64,000 nucleotides of DNA from Haladaptatus sp. R4 (GTDB lineage: Archaea > Halobacteriota > Halobacteria > Halobacteriales > Haladaptataceae). The stretch is from contig NZ_LWHG01000029.1 in the NCBI RefSeq assembly GCF_001625445.1, forward strand, positions 62,001 to 126,000, in the 5' to 3' direction. Shown piece by piece: positions 31,222 to 40,595 of this stretch. Positions within the stretch are counted from its first letter, which is position 1. Every line of letters begins with the position of its first letter. The notes under the pieces were generated by a model. That model was not told the origin of the DNA, did not search any database, and saw nothing but the letters and a program-made list of their open reading frames with translations. The position numbers and the translations under genes were made by a program.

Positions 31222-31626
31222 TCAGCGGATGCTGGCCACCAATCGAGAAACGCCCAGTCCGAGTACTCCACCCAACGTCCCGAGAATGGCAGCGATCACG
31301 AGTCCGACGGTAATCGCCCACAGAATCCGGAACGGGAGGCCTGGCATTTCGCCGGTAATGCCCATGCCAACGAGGTGGATTCCGAATCCCGCGGCGAACG
31401 CGAAGTTGAATAGCCAGACGCGACGGAGGTTTCGATCGTAACGGGCGAGCACCGCACTTCCAGTGAGAAGGCCGACGGCGAAGTACTCCAACCGAAGAAA
31501 TCGGAAAACTGGCGGATCGAACCGTGCAATCACGGCCAAAAATCCAGCCGAACACAGAAATAGCCCAACAGCGGTCAGACCGTCCCGTAATCGCGTCTGT
31601 CGATCAGGATCCCGTCGTATTGACAT
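31222..31626 (-). CDS. Four-helix membrane protein, unknown function
   Basis: A 134-residue protein from MSIRRDPDRQTRLRDGLTAV (ATG 31626; upstream ATGs at 31641 and 31671 are possible). Four hydrophobic segments: GLFLCSAGFLAVIARF, YFAVGLLTGSAVLARY, WLFNFAFAAGFGIHLVGMG and LWAITVGLVIAAILGTLGGV. Rich in Gly and Ala with a basic N-terminus. No family recognised. Confidence 0.7.
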   Translation of the reverse strand: MSIRRDPDRQTRLRDGLTAVGLFLCSAGFLAVIARFDPPVFRFLRLEYFAVGLLTGSAVLARYDRNLRRVWLFNFAFAAGFGIHLVGMGITGEMPGLPFRILWAITVGLVIAAILGTLGGVLGLGVSRLVASIR

Positions 31627-32056
31627 GGCCAGCGTATGCATTATGAATGATTGATTCCTGCTCGAAGGCACGCCATGGCACGCGTGCGAGCAGGTATGGA
31701 GGACGTGGCGGGTGCAGGGGGGTAGTATGGATCAGGAGTGATGGCGCCAGACCCACGGGGACACATTCAGGGTGTCAGAGGCAACCTCGCCACACTTGTT
31801 CCTTCGAGGGGTTCGGTATATGCTTTGTGCTACTGTTCGAAAATAAGACAGTAACGCGTATCGCCATAATCGCGGACTCGACGGCTACTTGCAGACCCGT
31901 TCTCACTAATGGTCGGAGTCGGAAGTTCGAACCCCTCGAACATCGTGAGGTACCCCCGTTTGTCGTGTGATCCGCATCCGTTGTGTGGATTCGTTTGTAC
32001 TTGGACCGACGATGGATCGACCGTTGGTTGTCAGCCAACAGTACGTGCACCCGTCA
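31627..32056. other. Intergenic region with a tRNA T-arm-like word
   Basis: No gene called. TTCGAACCCCTCGA at 31925-31938 recurs at 48957-48970 and looks like part of a tRNA 3' end, but no acceptor stem can be drawn here. The remaining bases show no clear protein or RNA signal. Confidence 0.35.
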
Positions 32057-32227
32057 TCAGGGTCCGGGTCGATTATCGGACGACAGTTGGCCCTGCTTCG
32101 TGACTTGGCCACCACACTCCGGACATACCCCTTTTACGGTATCGAAGGTTTCACCGCACATCTGGCATTCAAATCGCGCATCACTCTTCGTCGTGAATAG
32201 CTCTTTGAGTTTGTTCACGAAACCCAT
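32057..32227 (-). CDS. Small zinc-ribbon protein (56 aa)
   Basis: From ATG at 32227: MGFVNKLKELFTTKSDARFE, then CQMCGETFDTVKGVCPECGG and a polar tail ending DNRPGP. Four cysteines (CQMC and CPEC) form a classic zinc ribbon; the N-terminal amphipathic helix is common in haloarchaeal relatives. Role unknown. Confidence 0.75.
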   Translation of the reverse strand: MGFVNKLKELFTTKSDARFECQMCGETFDTVKGVCPECGGQVTKQGQLSSDNRPGP

Positions 32228-32315
32228 TGGTGCTAATATACACTCGTTGCGGAATCGGAAAAAGTCTAGGGGAGTACGTGGGAGGAGATGAATCGACGAG
32301 AGGAATAATCGCTCC

Positions 32316-32657
32316 TCAGTCGGCACCGAAGACGAGAACGACGGGATTTTCGCACGGTGCATAGATCTTCATCTCGCGTCCCTTCTCGGAGTACCGTGTC
32401 CCCGCGACCCTGATCAGATCCGCTCCTTCGAGGGCGTCGACATGGTATGAGACCGTCTGAAGCGAGACATCGAGACGGGTAGCGAGCGCGGACGGCGTTC
32501 CCGGTTCCTCTGTAATTGCGACGAGGAGCGTTCGAGCGGTCTTGGATGACAGCGTACTCAAAACCGAGTCAATGTCCTGTTCATTGATATCCAACAATTC
32601 GATATCCCCCGCCTGTGCAGTATCGATATCGGGCGATGGTTCGGGTAGAAGAGCCAT
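32316..32657 (-). CDS. ArsR-like winged-helix regulator
   Basis: A 113-residue protein with a helix-turn-helix of ArsR type: LSTLSSKTARTLLVAITEEP, PSALATRLDVSLQTVSYHVD, ALEGADLIRVAGTRYSEKGR and EMKIYAPCENPVVLVFG. Haloarchaea hold many such small regulators. The one Cys (APCENP) is not a metal site by itself. Its target is unknown; it lies 88 nt upstream of the zinc-ribbon gene on the same strand. Confidence 0.85.
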   Translation of the reverse strand: MALLPEPSPDIDTAQAGDIELLDINEQDIDSVLSTLSSKTARTLLVAITEEPGTPSALATRLDVSLQTVSYHVDALEGADLIRVAGTRYSEKGREMKIYAPCENPVVLVFGAD

Positions 32658-32788
32658 TATATCACCAACGCAGAGAAGTTGGATGCAAACCGTATAGTCT
32701 CTTGCGAAAAGAGACGGACGATGTACCGGTTCCGGAGAGTATCGGGCTTACCGATTCGGTTGCTAGTCCGGACGATAGCGGATACCGT

Positions 32789-33583
32789 TTATCCGGTAGA
32801 AGAGCGTTCACCGAGGGTTCGTTCGATGTTCTGGACGGTCCGGTCGAGGTGTGCTACGAAATCGTCGATGGTATCGTTGGTAACGCGATATTTGGGACAA
32901 TCCAGGCTCACAGCACCGCAGACTCGTCCATGAGGCTGATAAACCGGTTTGGCGACGGAATAGAGGCCGGTAACTACCTCCTCATCGTTGACGGCGTAGC
33001 CTCGTTCGCGAGTGTTTTCGAGTTCCGCGAAAAGCTCATCGGTAGTCGATATAGAGTGGTCGGTTTCATGGGGAAGTCCCCACTGATCCGTGATTCTCTC
33101 TACGCGCGAGTTACTACATTCGGCCAGGATGGCTTTCCCCGACGCGGTATTGTGCATATAAAACGTCCGTCGATCACTGAGAAACGTCGATTGGGAATCG
33201 TAAAGTTCGCTGTACAGTGAAACGACCCGTCCGTGTTCTTCGACACTGAAATCCGCTATTCGGTTCGTTCGGTCGTTGAGAGCAGTGATCTCTTCCTCGG
33301 CGATGTCGTAGATTTCCTTCCGGGAGATGACGTACTCCCCCAATTCGAAAAATTTCAGTCCCAAGTGGTAGAATTCGCCCTCCTTCACGACGTATCGCGT
33401 GTCCCGAAGGGTGGTCAGATGAGCGTGAACGGTACTTTTCGAGAGATCGAGTTCCTCGGCCAACTGGCGTAACCTGATACCATCGTGCGTCCTGATGGTC
33501 TCTATGACCGCTAAGGAAGTCTCGGTCGTCGATACCGTCGAAGCGGACGTCCCATTCCGTGTTACCATGTCCATAGATAACAT
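32789..33583 (-). CDS. IclR-family transcriptional regulator
   Basis: Winged helix SLAVIETIRTHDGIRLRQLA and ELDLSKSTVHAHLTTLRD, then effector domain NTASGKAILAECSNSRVERI, RERGYAVNDEEVVTGLYSVA and GRVCGAVSLDCPKYRVTND. ATGs at 33583, 33574 and 33568 are all possible; the last fits the family best. It is divergent from the YkvI transporter gene and is the likely regulator of that pair. Confidence 0.88.
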   Translation of the reverse strand: MLSMDMVTRNGTSASTVSTTETSLAVIETIRTHDGIRLRQLAEELDLSKSTVHAHLTTLRDTRYVVKEGEFYHLGLKFFELGEYVISRKEIYDIAEEEITALNDRTNRIADFSVEEHGRVVSLYSELYDSQSTFLSDRRTFYMHNTASGKAILAECSNSRVERITDQWGLPHETDHSISTTDELFAELENTRERGYAVNDEEVVTGLYSVAKPVYQPHGRVCGAVSLDCPKYRVTNDTIDDFVAHLDRTVQNIERTLGERSSTG

Positions 33584-33589
33584 TGGACA
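33568..33589. promoter_or_regulatory. TGTCC-N12-GGACA inverted repeat at the IclR start
   Basis: TGTCC (33568-33572) and GGACA (33585-33589) flank 12 bases at the start codons of the IclR gene, a position suited to autoregulation. Short arms, so chance is possible. Confidence 0.3.
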
Positions 33590-33935
33590 CCACTAATATG
33601 TTCGCTATACCCGAACTGGTTTAAACGTCGGTTGGCATCGACGAAGGTACTCTTTCGGAGCGGAATCCTCGTCTCCGAACCCTTTGCTACCCGAGTACAA
33701 GCGATATGCCGCGTTTTGATGCGGTGGACTGTTATACGGGAATTCTCGATGAGGAAACCAATTTCGTCGTTCGGTATTTAAACGAGAGGGATTTATCGGT
33801 GATGTCGAGGAGTAAAAATGCAACTCCGACATATAATTGTTCGTTAGGATCGATTCCTATATGGGCAAATAACCACATGAATTTCATAAATTTGGCGTAA
33901 AAACCTTAATATCCAATACTCACGAGTCATGGATT
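33590..33935. promoter_or_regulatory. Divergent promoter region
   Basis: The 346 bp between the IclR (minus) and YkvI (plus) genes are AT-rich near 33770-33930. GTTCG-N7-CGAAC at 33600-33616 is another possible operator half-pair. No gene seen. Confidence 0.4.
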
Positions 33936-35129
33936 GTGTTCGCATACCTCACAAAATCACGATTTCGACGGATCATGGTTCCAGCGATCGTTTTCCAATC
34001 GGTAAGCGTCGGAGGAGGATTTTCGACGGGCCGGGAGGTAGTGGAGTACGTAGCGAAGTATGGGGCGCTCGGAAGCGTCGCGATTCTCACCTACGTGACG
34101 GTGCTTGCGATCTGTGGTGCCCTCGTTTACGAGTTTTCGAGGAGATTCGACCTCTACGATTATAAATCGCTCATGAAGAACCTCATCTGGCACGGATGGC
34201 CCGTCTTCGAGGCAATCTACGTGATTCTCGCCGTCGTCATTATCGCAGTCGTCGCCTCCGCAGGGGGTAATCTGATGAATCAGATCCTCGGCGTTCCGGT
34301 GTTCTTGGCGAACGTTCTTCTCATCGGATTCATCTTCTTCGTCCTCTACTTCGGACGCGAAGCCATCGAGCGATTCAGCGTCTACGGTACGACGTTCATT
34401 TACGCGGTATATCTCGCCATGTTCGGATACGTCCTCGCAACCAACGGCGGACAGGCTCTCGATATCCTTCGGAGCGGGAGTACGGCATACGTGAACGATC
34501 CGAGCGTCCCTGCCGCGATCAAATCCGCGCTGATCTACGCCGGATATTCGCTCATCGGATTTATTCCACCGCTGTTCCTGATCGACCGGATGGAAAACCG
34601 TTCGGAAGCGGTCGTATCCGGCGTACTGAGCGCATTTATGCTTGGGATTCCCCTCGTTCTATCGTATCTATCCCTGCTGGCGTACTATCCCAACGGCGAC
34701 GTGATGGGTGCATCAGTGCCGTGGTTGGCGATGCTCGACCCACCAGTTCTGTTGGTGTGTTACGGAATCGCGATCGGATGGACGTTGACCGAAACCGGAG
34801 TCGGATTCGTTCACTCCATCACGGAACGCATCGATGAGGATATCAAAGAGTCAGATCATCGGTTCTTTGCCGCCAGGGACGGTCTCTCGTCATTGGAACG
34901 CGGATCAGTGGGACTACTGATCCTCCTCGGTGCGATAGCGCTCTCCCGAATCGGTATCATCAGCCTCGTCAGTGAGGTGTATCCGATTCTGGCCGTATTG
35001 TTCACCGCGGTACTCGTGATTCCCCTGCTCACCGTTGGACTCTATCGGCTATCGAATCCCGCATGGAAGCGCGAGTTTTGGCGAGAACGCGGTGCCGAAA
35101 CCCAAAGTAGCGGCATCGAGGCCGAATGA
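33936..35129 (+). CDS. YkvI-like membrane transporter (COG3949 type)
   Basis: A 397-residue protein with about ten membrane helices and an N-terminal SVSVGGGFSTGREVVEYVAK stretch typical of YkvI proteins, distant relatives of LeuT-fold transporters. Other segments: IIAVVASAGGNLMNQILGVP, AGYSLIGFIPPLFLIDRMEN and AIGWTLTETGVGFVHSITER. The start is GTG. Its stop overlaps the next gene as ATGA, so the two proteins are made together, suggesting the transporter imports the substrate of the racemase-like enzyme. Confidence 0.85.
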   Translation: MFAYLTKSRFRRIMVPAIVFQSVSVGGGFSTGREVVEYVAKYGALGSVAILTYVTVLAICGALVYEFSRRFDLYDYKSLMKNLIWHGWPVFEAIYVILAVVIIAVVASAGGNLMNQILGVPVFLANVLLIGFIFFVLYFGREAIERFSVYGTTFIYAVYLAMFGYVLATNGGQALDILRSGSTAYVNDPSVPAAIKSALIYAGYSLIGFIPPLFLIDRMENRSEAVVSGVLSAFMLGIPLVLSYLSLLAYYPNGDVMGASVPWLAMLDPPVLLVCYGIAIGWTLTETGVGFVHSITERIDEDIKESDHRFFAARDGLSSLERGSVGLLILLGAIALSRIGIISLVSEVYPILAVLFTAVLVIPLLTVGLYRLSNPAWKREFWRERGAETQSSGIEAE

Positions 35130-35845
35130 TGTACGGGTGGAGGAACCGGATCGGACTCGTCGTAACGTCGTCCGACAGAACGAGCGAGGGCGAGTACTTC
35201 CGGCACACACCCGATGGCGTTTCCGTACACGTGGCTCGCATGCTACTTGAGGATGGGGTCGCCGACGCGGAAACCTTGGAACGAATGTCGGCCGATGTCG
35301 AACGCTGTGCAAAATTGCTCAAAACCACCGATGTCGATGTTATCGCCTACTCCTGTACGACCGGTAGCCTGCTCAAGGGCGAGGGATTCGAAACGGAGAT
35401 CGAACGACGGATCGAAACGGTGGCCGGTGTTCCTGCGGTCGCGACGGCGGCGTCGATCAAGCGTGCGTTAGACGCACTCGATGTCGAATCGCTCACAGTT
35501 GCGACTCCGTACATACCGGAGCTCAACGAACTGGAAGTCGATTTTCTGGAGGATTCAGGCTACGAAGTGCTCGACATATACGGGTTGGGATGTAGGACCG
35601 ACGAAGAAATCTGTGCCCACCACCCGGAGATGGCATACCGACAAGCCCGGGAAATGAACCGGGAGGATGCTGACGCGATATTCATCAGTTGTACGGGGTA
35701 TCGAACGTTCGAGATCATCGACCGATTGGAACGGGATCTGGATAAACCAGTGATAACGAGCAACCAGGCGACGTTGTGGGATGCACTTCGGAAAATCGAC
35801 GTCGATTACTCCGAAATCGAGTTGGGCACCTTATTCCGACACTGA
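35126..35845 (+). CDS. Asp/Glu racemase superfamily enzyme, maleate isomerase/arylmalonate decarboxylase-like
   Basis: A 239-residue protein: MMYGWRNRIGLVVTSSDRTS, VIAYSCTTGSLLKGEGFE with the first catalytic-type Cys, VPAVATAASIKRALDAL, LTVATPYIPELNELEVDFLE and AIFISCTGYRTFEIID with the second Cys. This double-Cys layout is that of maleate cis-trans isomerases and related racemases; decarboxylase members keep only one. I infer an isomerase or racemase acting on a small dicarboxylate. It is translationally coupled to the YkvI gene. Confidence 0.85.
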   Translation: MMYGWRNRIGLVVTSSDRTSEGEYFRHTPDGVSVHVARMLLEDGVADAETLERMSADVERCAKLLKTTDVDVIAYSCTTGSLLKGEGFETEIERRIETVAGVPAVATAASIKRALDALDVESLTVATPYIPELNELEVDFLEDSGYEVLDIYGLGCRTDEEICAHHPEMAYRQAREMNREDADAIFISCTGYRTFEIIDRLERDLDKPVITSNQATLWDALRKIDVDYSEIELGTLFRH

Positions 35846-35903
35846 AAGTTCGATTGTCGGCGGAGATGGCAAAGAACGCGTGAGTTTTAGCACCGACGGG
35901 GAT

Positions 35904-37097
35904 TCACAGGCGTGATTCGTACTCGAATACGCCGTCGAACGCCCGTTCGAGGATGTGCTCCATGTCGTCCACATCGGTCAAACGAGGATTTCCAGTGAGA
36001 CTTCCGTCTTCGAGTGCCTGCGCTGCCAACGCAGGAATCGCTTCGCGTTCGGCCGCCGTCTCGTCCAGCGTCCTGGGGATCCGGACCGAATCACCCAGTT
36101 CGCGTACCACACGAACCGCTTTGTAGGCCTCTAGCTGTGTTCGGCGGTTGCGGTCGATCGGTTCCCCGAGGCGCTCCGCGATAGTACAGAACTTCTCGGG
36201 AACTTGTGACAGGTTGTACTCCATCACGTACGGAAGGATGATCGCGTTGACCAATCCGTGAGGAACACCAAACTGGCCGCCGACTTGGTGAGAGAGCGCG
36301 TGTACTGCACCCAATCCAGCGCCGTTGAACGCCATCCCGGCCTGCATACTTGCCCTGGCCATCGCCGTGAGCGCAGCAGGGTCGCCGTCACGGTACTCGA
36401 CGGCACGGGGGAGGAATTCGCCGACTTTCTCGACCGAATCGAGCGCGATAGCGGAGGTCTGACTTTGTGCCTTGATCGATACGTACGCTTCGATAGCGTG
36501 CGTCAACACGTCCATTCCAGTCGCCGCCTTTACCGGCGGTGGTGCACTCGCCGTCAGATCGGGATCGATCAACGCGAGGTCGGCGAGGAGTTTCACGTCC
36601 CCGATTTCCTCTTTGACGTCGGTCTCGGAGTCCTTCACGATACACCAATGACCGACCTCGCTCCCGGTTCCGGACGTCGTTGGTATGTAGATACTCGGTG
36701 GAGGGGATTCCGGGACGTTTCCACTCCCTTCGTAGTCGAGAATGTGGCCGTCGTTCGCTGCGATGATCGATGCCGCTTTTGCGGTGTCCAACGACGACCC
36801 ACCACCGATTCCGAGAATGAGGTTCGCGTCGGCGTCGTCGTAGGCGTCCGCTGCCTCGTGAACGACTGTGTCAGTCGGATCAGGCTGAACACCGTCGAAG
36901 ATGGCATACTCCTTTCCGGCTTCCTCGATCGATTCGAGTACCGGTTCGAGAACGCCCGCCTCGCGAACACCTTCGTCGGTCACGACGAGCGCACGTTCCG
37001 CATCGAATCGGTCGATGTACGAACCGACTTCGTCTGAAGCTCCACGACCAAACAGGATCCTATTCGGGACGTTCCATTCCGCTAATTGTTGTGTCAT
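35904..37097 (-). CDS. Iron-containing alcohol dehydrogenase (group III)
   Basis: A 397-residue protein with NAD motif LILGIGGGSSLDTAKAASI, IYIPTTSGTGSEVGHW, metal-site GMDVLTHAIEAYVS and GAVHALSHQVGGQFGVPHGL, giving the Asp and three His ligands for Fe. Family members oxidise or reduce alcohols and lactaldehyde-type compounds. It lies 230 nt downstream of an ALDH gene on the same strand, which suggests an alcohol to aldehyde to acid sequence, possibly on a gamma-glutamylated amino alcohol. Confidence 0.9.
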   Translation of the reverse strand: MTQQLAEWNVPNRILFGRGASDEVGSYIDRFDAERALVVTDEGVREAGVLEPVLESIEEAGKEYAIFDGVQPDPTDTVVHEAADAYDDADANLILGIGGGSSLDTAKAASIIAANDGHILDYEGSGNVPESPPPSIYIPTTSGTGSEVGHWCIVKDSETDVKEEIGDVKLLADLALIDPDLTASAPPPVKAATGMDVLTHAIEAYVSIKAQSQTSAIALDSVEKVGEFLPRAVEYRDGDPAALTAMARASMQAGMAFNGAGLGAVHALSHQVGGQFGVPHGLVNAIILPYVMEYNLSQVPEKFCTIAERLGEPIDRNRRTQLEAYKAVRVVRELGDSVRIPRTLDETAAEREAIPALAAQALEDGSLTGNPRLTDVDDMEHILERAFDGVFEYESRL

Positions 37098-37330
37098 TGT
37101 TGTGTCACCGTGTTCTATGAGTCGCGTGAATCCGGCACTGCGTGCAGCGTTCCGGTTACGGTGTAGATAGTACCAGTATTCGATTCATACCCCTTACTCC
37201 CCATACCTATGAGTATTTAAATAGTCGTGGCGGGTCGCTTGGATTTCTTCGTCCCAGGAGCACACCCGACAGGGAACGTATCCACCTCGCGTTCGCCCCA
37301 TCGTTCGGACAAGACGACAGATCGATGCGG

Positions 37331-38779
37331 TCAGTACGGGTCCATCCCGTCGTGCTCGACGACGACGCTGTTTACGGTGGTGAACGCCTCGACGCCCTCG
37401 TAACCGCCTTCCCGTCCCAGACCGCTCTCCTTGTTCCCTCCCCACGGGCTTTGAGGCATCGACACGGGGAACGTGTTGACTGCGACGAGGCCGTGATCGA
37501 GTCGGTCAGCGATGCGAGTGGCGTGCAACCCGTCGGTCCAGATGGACGCCGCGAGCGCGTACGGCGAGTCGTTCGCCACGGCGACGGCTTCATCGACCGA
37601 TTCGACGCTCAGTATCGAGAGCACTGGGCCGAATATCTCCTCGCGCGCAATTTGCATGTCCGGCGTCACGTCATCGAACACGGTCGGTTCGACGAAGTAT
37701 CCGTCCTGCAACTCCGGATCGTCCGGGACACCCCCGCCGGTTCGGAGGGTCGCTCCCTCCTCCCGTCCCGATTCGATGTAGCCGAGAATGTCGTCCTGCG
37801 CTTCCGCCGAGATGACCGGCCCCATATCAGTCGTCGGATCGTCCCCGGATCCGAGGGAGATACGTTCCGCTTCCCGGACCACGAGTTCGGTGAATTCCGC
37901 CCTCACGTCTTCGTGGACGATGGCGCGTGAGGTAGCGACGCAATTCTGCCCGGCATTGGAGAAGATTCCTCGGGCGACGCCGCGCGCCGCATTCTCGACG
38001 TCGGCGTCGGGGAGGACGACCGCCGGAGCCTTCCCTCCGAGTTCCAGGTCGACCGGCGTGATGTTCGCTGCCGCAGCCTCCAGCACCTGTTGACCGACCG
38101 CAGTCGAACCGGTAAACGTGATCAGATCGACGCCGGGATGATCGCTCAGGGCCGCTCCCACCTCGCTCCCCGACCCCGGAACGAGGTTTACGACGCCGTC
38201 GGGGAACTCCTCGGCGAGAATATTCCCGTACCTCATCGTCGATAGCGGTGCTCGACTCGGTGGCTTCGCGACGACCGTATTTCCCGTGGCGAGGGCGGCC
38301 GCAATCCCTCGGGACCCCAACAGGAGCGGATAGTTCCACGGGATGATGTGTGCGGTAACGCCGTAGGGGACCCGTTTCGTGTAGTTGAGCCGGTTCGTCG
38401 AAGTTGGGATCGTGTCACCTCGAACCTTGTCCACCACACCCGCGAAGAAGCGAAACTGCTGGGCGGTTTCCATGACCTCGCCTTCGGCCGTTCCGAGACA
38501 TTTTCCGGTCTCCGCGACGAGGAGTTCGCTGAGTTCGTCCCGATCCGCCTCGATCCGCTCGGCGACGGCAAGCAATCCACGTTCACGTCGAGCGGGGTTG
38601 CTCTCCGCCCACTCCTTTCGTACACTCCGCGCAGCGTCGATCGCTTCGCTCGCGTCGGTTCGTGTTCCGGTCGAGACGGTACCGACCGTCTCTCCCGTAG
38701 CGGGATTTTCGACGGAACGCTCGGTCCCACCTCGATCCTGCCCGTCGATTCGCATCTCGTAGCTGTGCATACCGGTCAC
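37331..38779 (-). CDS. NAD(P)+-dependent aldehyde dehydrogenase
   Basis: A 482-residue ALDH: AHIIPWNYPLLLGSRGIAAA with the catalytic Asn, LITFTGSTAVGQQVLE, PVDLELGGKAPAVVLPDADV with the catalytic Glu, IFSNAGQNCVATSRAIVHED with the catalytic Cys, and MPQSPWGGNKESGLGREGG. It resembles betaine-, succinate-semialdehyde- and gamma-glutamyl-aldehyde-type enzymes, and the substrate cannot be read from sequence. ATGs at 38779 and 38770 are both plausible. It follows the permease gene by 90 nt. Confidence 0.9.
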   Translation of the reverse strand: MTGMHSYEMRIDGQDRGGTERSVENPATGETVGTVSTGTRTDASEAIDAARSVRKEWAESNPARRERGLLAVAERIEADRDELSELLVAETGKCLGTAEGEVMETAQQFRFFAGVVDKVRGDTIPTSTNRLNYTKRVPYGVTAHIIPWNYPLLLGSRGIAAALATGNTVVAKPPSRAPLSTMRYGNILAEEFPDGVVNLVPGSGSEVGAALSDHPGVDLITFTGSTAVGQQVLEAAAANITPVDLELGGKAPAVVLPDADVENAARGVARGIFSNAGQNCVATSRAIVHEDVRAEFTELVVREAERISLGSGDDPTTDMGPVISAEAQDDILGYIESGREEGATLRTGGGVPDDPELQDGYFVEPTVFDDVTPDMQIAREEIFGPVLSILSVESVDEAVAVANDSPYALAASIWTDGLHATRIADRLDHGLVAVNTFPVSMPQSPWGGNKESGLGREGGYEGVEAFTTVNSVVVEHDGMDPY

Positions 38780-38869
38780 AACCCTCGGACCCGGCCTAAA
38801 TATTTCCCGGCTGATGTGGGACTGTTTATAAAATACGTCGGGAGAGCCGCCAGCAGACGGGGAGTCGGA

Positions 38870-40402
38870 TCACTCGGAGGGTTCTCGAACGGTGTCGCCC
38901 GTCGAATCGCGCCGCTCGGCCATGTCGGGAGCGGCGTCGTTCGTCGCCGCGTTCTGCTGGTTCAGGGCGAAATCCTCCTCCGGTGCCCGCACTAGACGGT
39001 GGCGACCCCTGACAGCGAAATAGATGATCCCGCCCGCATACCACAGCGCCGCTCCGATAACGCCGAACCGATACGACGGGTTCAAAAAGAGGAACACGAA
39101 GGTAACGGCCGCGATAACGATTGCGACCACCGCACCGAACACGCCGACCGGACTCCGATACGGTCGTCTGAGGTTCGGATACTCTCGCCGGAGCAGGATG
39201 AACGCCAACGACTGCATGATGTACGAGATCATGGCGCCGAACACCGCCATGTTCAACAGAACCGCCCCCACCGGACTGTCGCTCGGCGTGAGCCAGATCA
39301 ACAGCGCCGCGACGTAGCCAATCAACGAACCGGCGATCAAAGCGACGTGTGGCGTATCGCGCTCGTCGTGGGTGACCGAGAGCCACTGTGGGAAGTACCC
39401 CGCCCGGGACAGCGAGTAGATGTTACGCCCGAACGCGAAGATGATCGCGTGAAAGCTCGCCACCAATCCGGCCACGGCGATCAACGAGAGCAACGCCGCA
39501 CCGATGCTGCCGGGGAATATGGTTTTGAAGCCCAAGAACAACGGATTATCCGCTTGGCCGACCTTTGCCGCGCCAGGTGCGATGCCGCTGTTGAGGAACA
39601 ACGTCAGGAACGCCGTGATGATCAGCGTCACGATGCCCAGTATCGTCGCTTTGGGCAGGTCGCGCTCCGGATCGTGTGCCTCTTCCGCCGCTAACGGCAG
39701 TTCCTCGATGGCGAGGAAAAACCAAATCGCGAACGGCAACGCCAGGAAGATGCCCTTGATGCCTTTCGGCAATAGTTTGCTCTGACCCGAATCAGCGGGT
39801 ACGGTCAGTGCCCAATCGAACGAAAAGTGCGGAATCGCACCGATGAAAAAGACCGCCAATATGCCCAACGCGAGGAAGGTGATGAAGACGGTGAACCGGA
39901 AGCTTTCCTTGACGCCCACTATGTTGAGTCCGACGAAAATACCATAGAATATCGCCCACCAAACCGGCGCGGGCATGGAAAAACTGAGCAATGCCTGTGT
40001 AACCGAGTTCATGTAGCCGCCGATACCGACGACGATGACCGCGGTGGTGATGACGTACTCCATGTTCTCACCCAAACCCGTGATAAAGCCACCCCAGGGA
40101 CCCATGGCCGTCCGTCCGAACGAATAGGCACCCCCGGTGTGGGGGAGCGCCGGTGCCATTTCCGCGATGGAAAAACAGAGGCCCAGATACATGACGGCGA
40201 TGATGATCGTTGCGATGACGAGGCCCATGAACCCACCAGCGGCGAGGCCGAAGTTCCAGCCGAAGAAATCGCCCGAGATGACGGCACCGACGCCGAGTGC
40301 CCACAGCGACCAAATCCTCGCGTGCCGCCGTAAGCCACGATCTTCGAAATAACTATCATCCACATCGTTGTACGTAACGCTACCCCCTTCTTTATCTGAC
40401 AT
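38870..40402 (-). CDS. Ethanolamine-permease-like APC transporter
   Basis: A 510-residue protein with 12 helices. The N-terminal stretch LRRHARIWSLWALGVGAVIS, GDFFGWNFGLAAGGFMGL, CFSIAEMAPALPHTGGAYSF and TAMGPWGGFITGLGENMEYV is that of the ethanolamine permease subgroup of the amino acid-polyamine-organocation family. PLAAEEAHDPERDLPKA and AFGRNIYSLSRAGYFP are further APC motifs. The C-terminal 45 residues are polar. It leads an apparent minus-strand unit with ALDH and Fe-ADH and is divergent from the Bat regulator, whose neighbour is a glutamine-synthetase-like ligase. Confidence 0.88.
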   Translation of the reverse strand: MSDKEGGSVTYNDVDDSYFEDRGLRRHARIWSLWALGVGAVISGDFFGWNFGLAAGGFMGLVIATIIIAVMYLGLCFSIAEMAPALPHTGGAYSFGRTAMGPWGGFITGLGENMEYVITTAVIVVGIGGYMNSVTQALLSFSMPAPVWWAIFYGIFVGLNIVGVKESFRFTVFITFLALGILAVFFIGAIPHFSFDWALTVPADSGQSKLLPKGIKGIFLALPFAIWFFLAIEELPLAAEEAHDPERDLPKATILGIVTLIITAFLTLFLNSGIAPGAAKVGQADNPLFLGFKTIFPGSIGAALLSLIAVAGLVASFHAIIFAFGRNIYSLSRAGYFPQWLSVTHDERDTPHVALIAGSLIGYVAALLIWLTPSDSPVGAVLLNMAVFGAMISYIMQSLAFILLRREYPNLRRPYRSPVGVFGAVVAIVIAAVTFVFLFLNPSYRFGVIGAALWYAGGIIYFAVRGRHRLVRAPEEDFALNQQNAATNDAAPDMAERRDSTGDTVREPSE

Positions 40403-40595
40403 TGTTCCAACTCTGAATTATCTATGATCTCCTAAACTGTATCTCCGGCATTTTGGGAGCACTTATCAGCGTGCGCCGAGTTTGCGGGGAGACGATGACT
40501 CGGCGCTCCTCATCGGGGACAAAAACGCCGCTGAAATATTTCAAGATTTTCAGTTATCAACAACCATATAGGGATACGATGGTTCTATTTCCGCC

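Noticed and set aside
31880-31950. Possible tRNA ending at TTCGAACCCCTCGA
   Set aside because: No acceptor, D or anticodon stems can be paired around it.
33605-33832. Minus frame of 75 codons between the IclR and YkvI genes
   Set aside because: Lies in the divergent promoter region, with no protein-like features.
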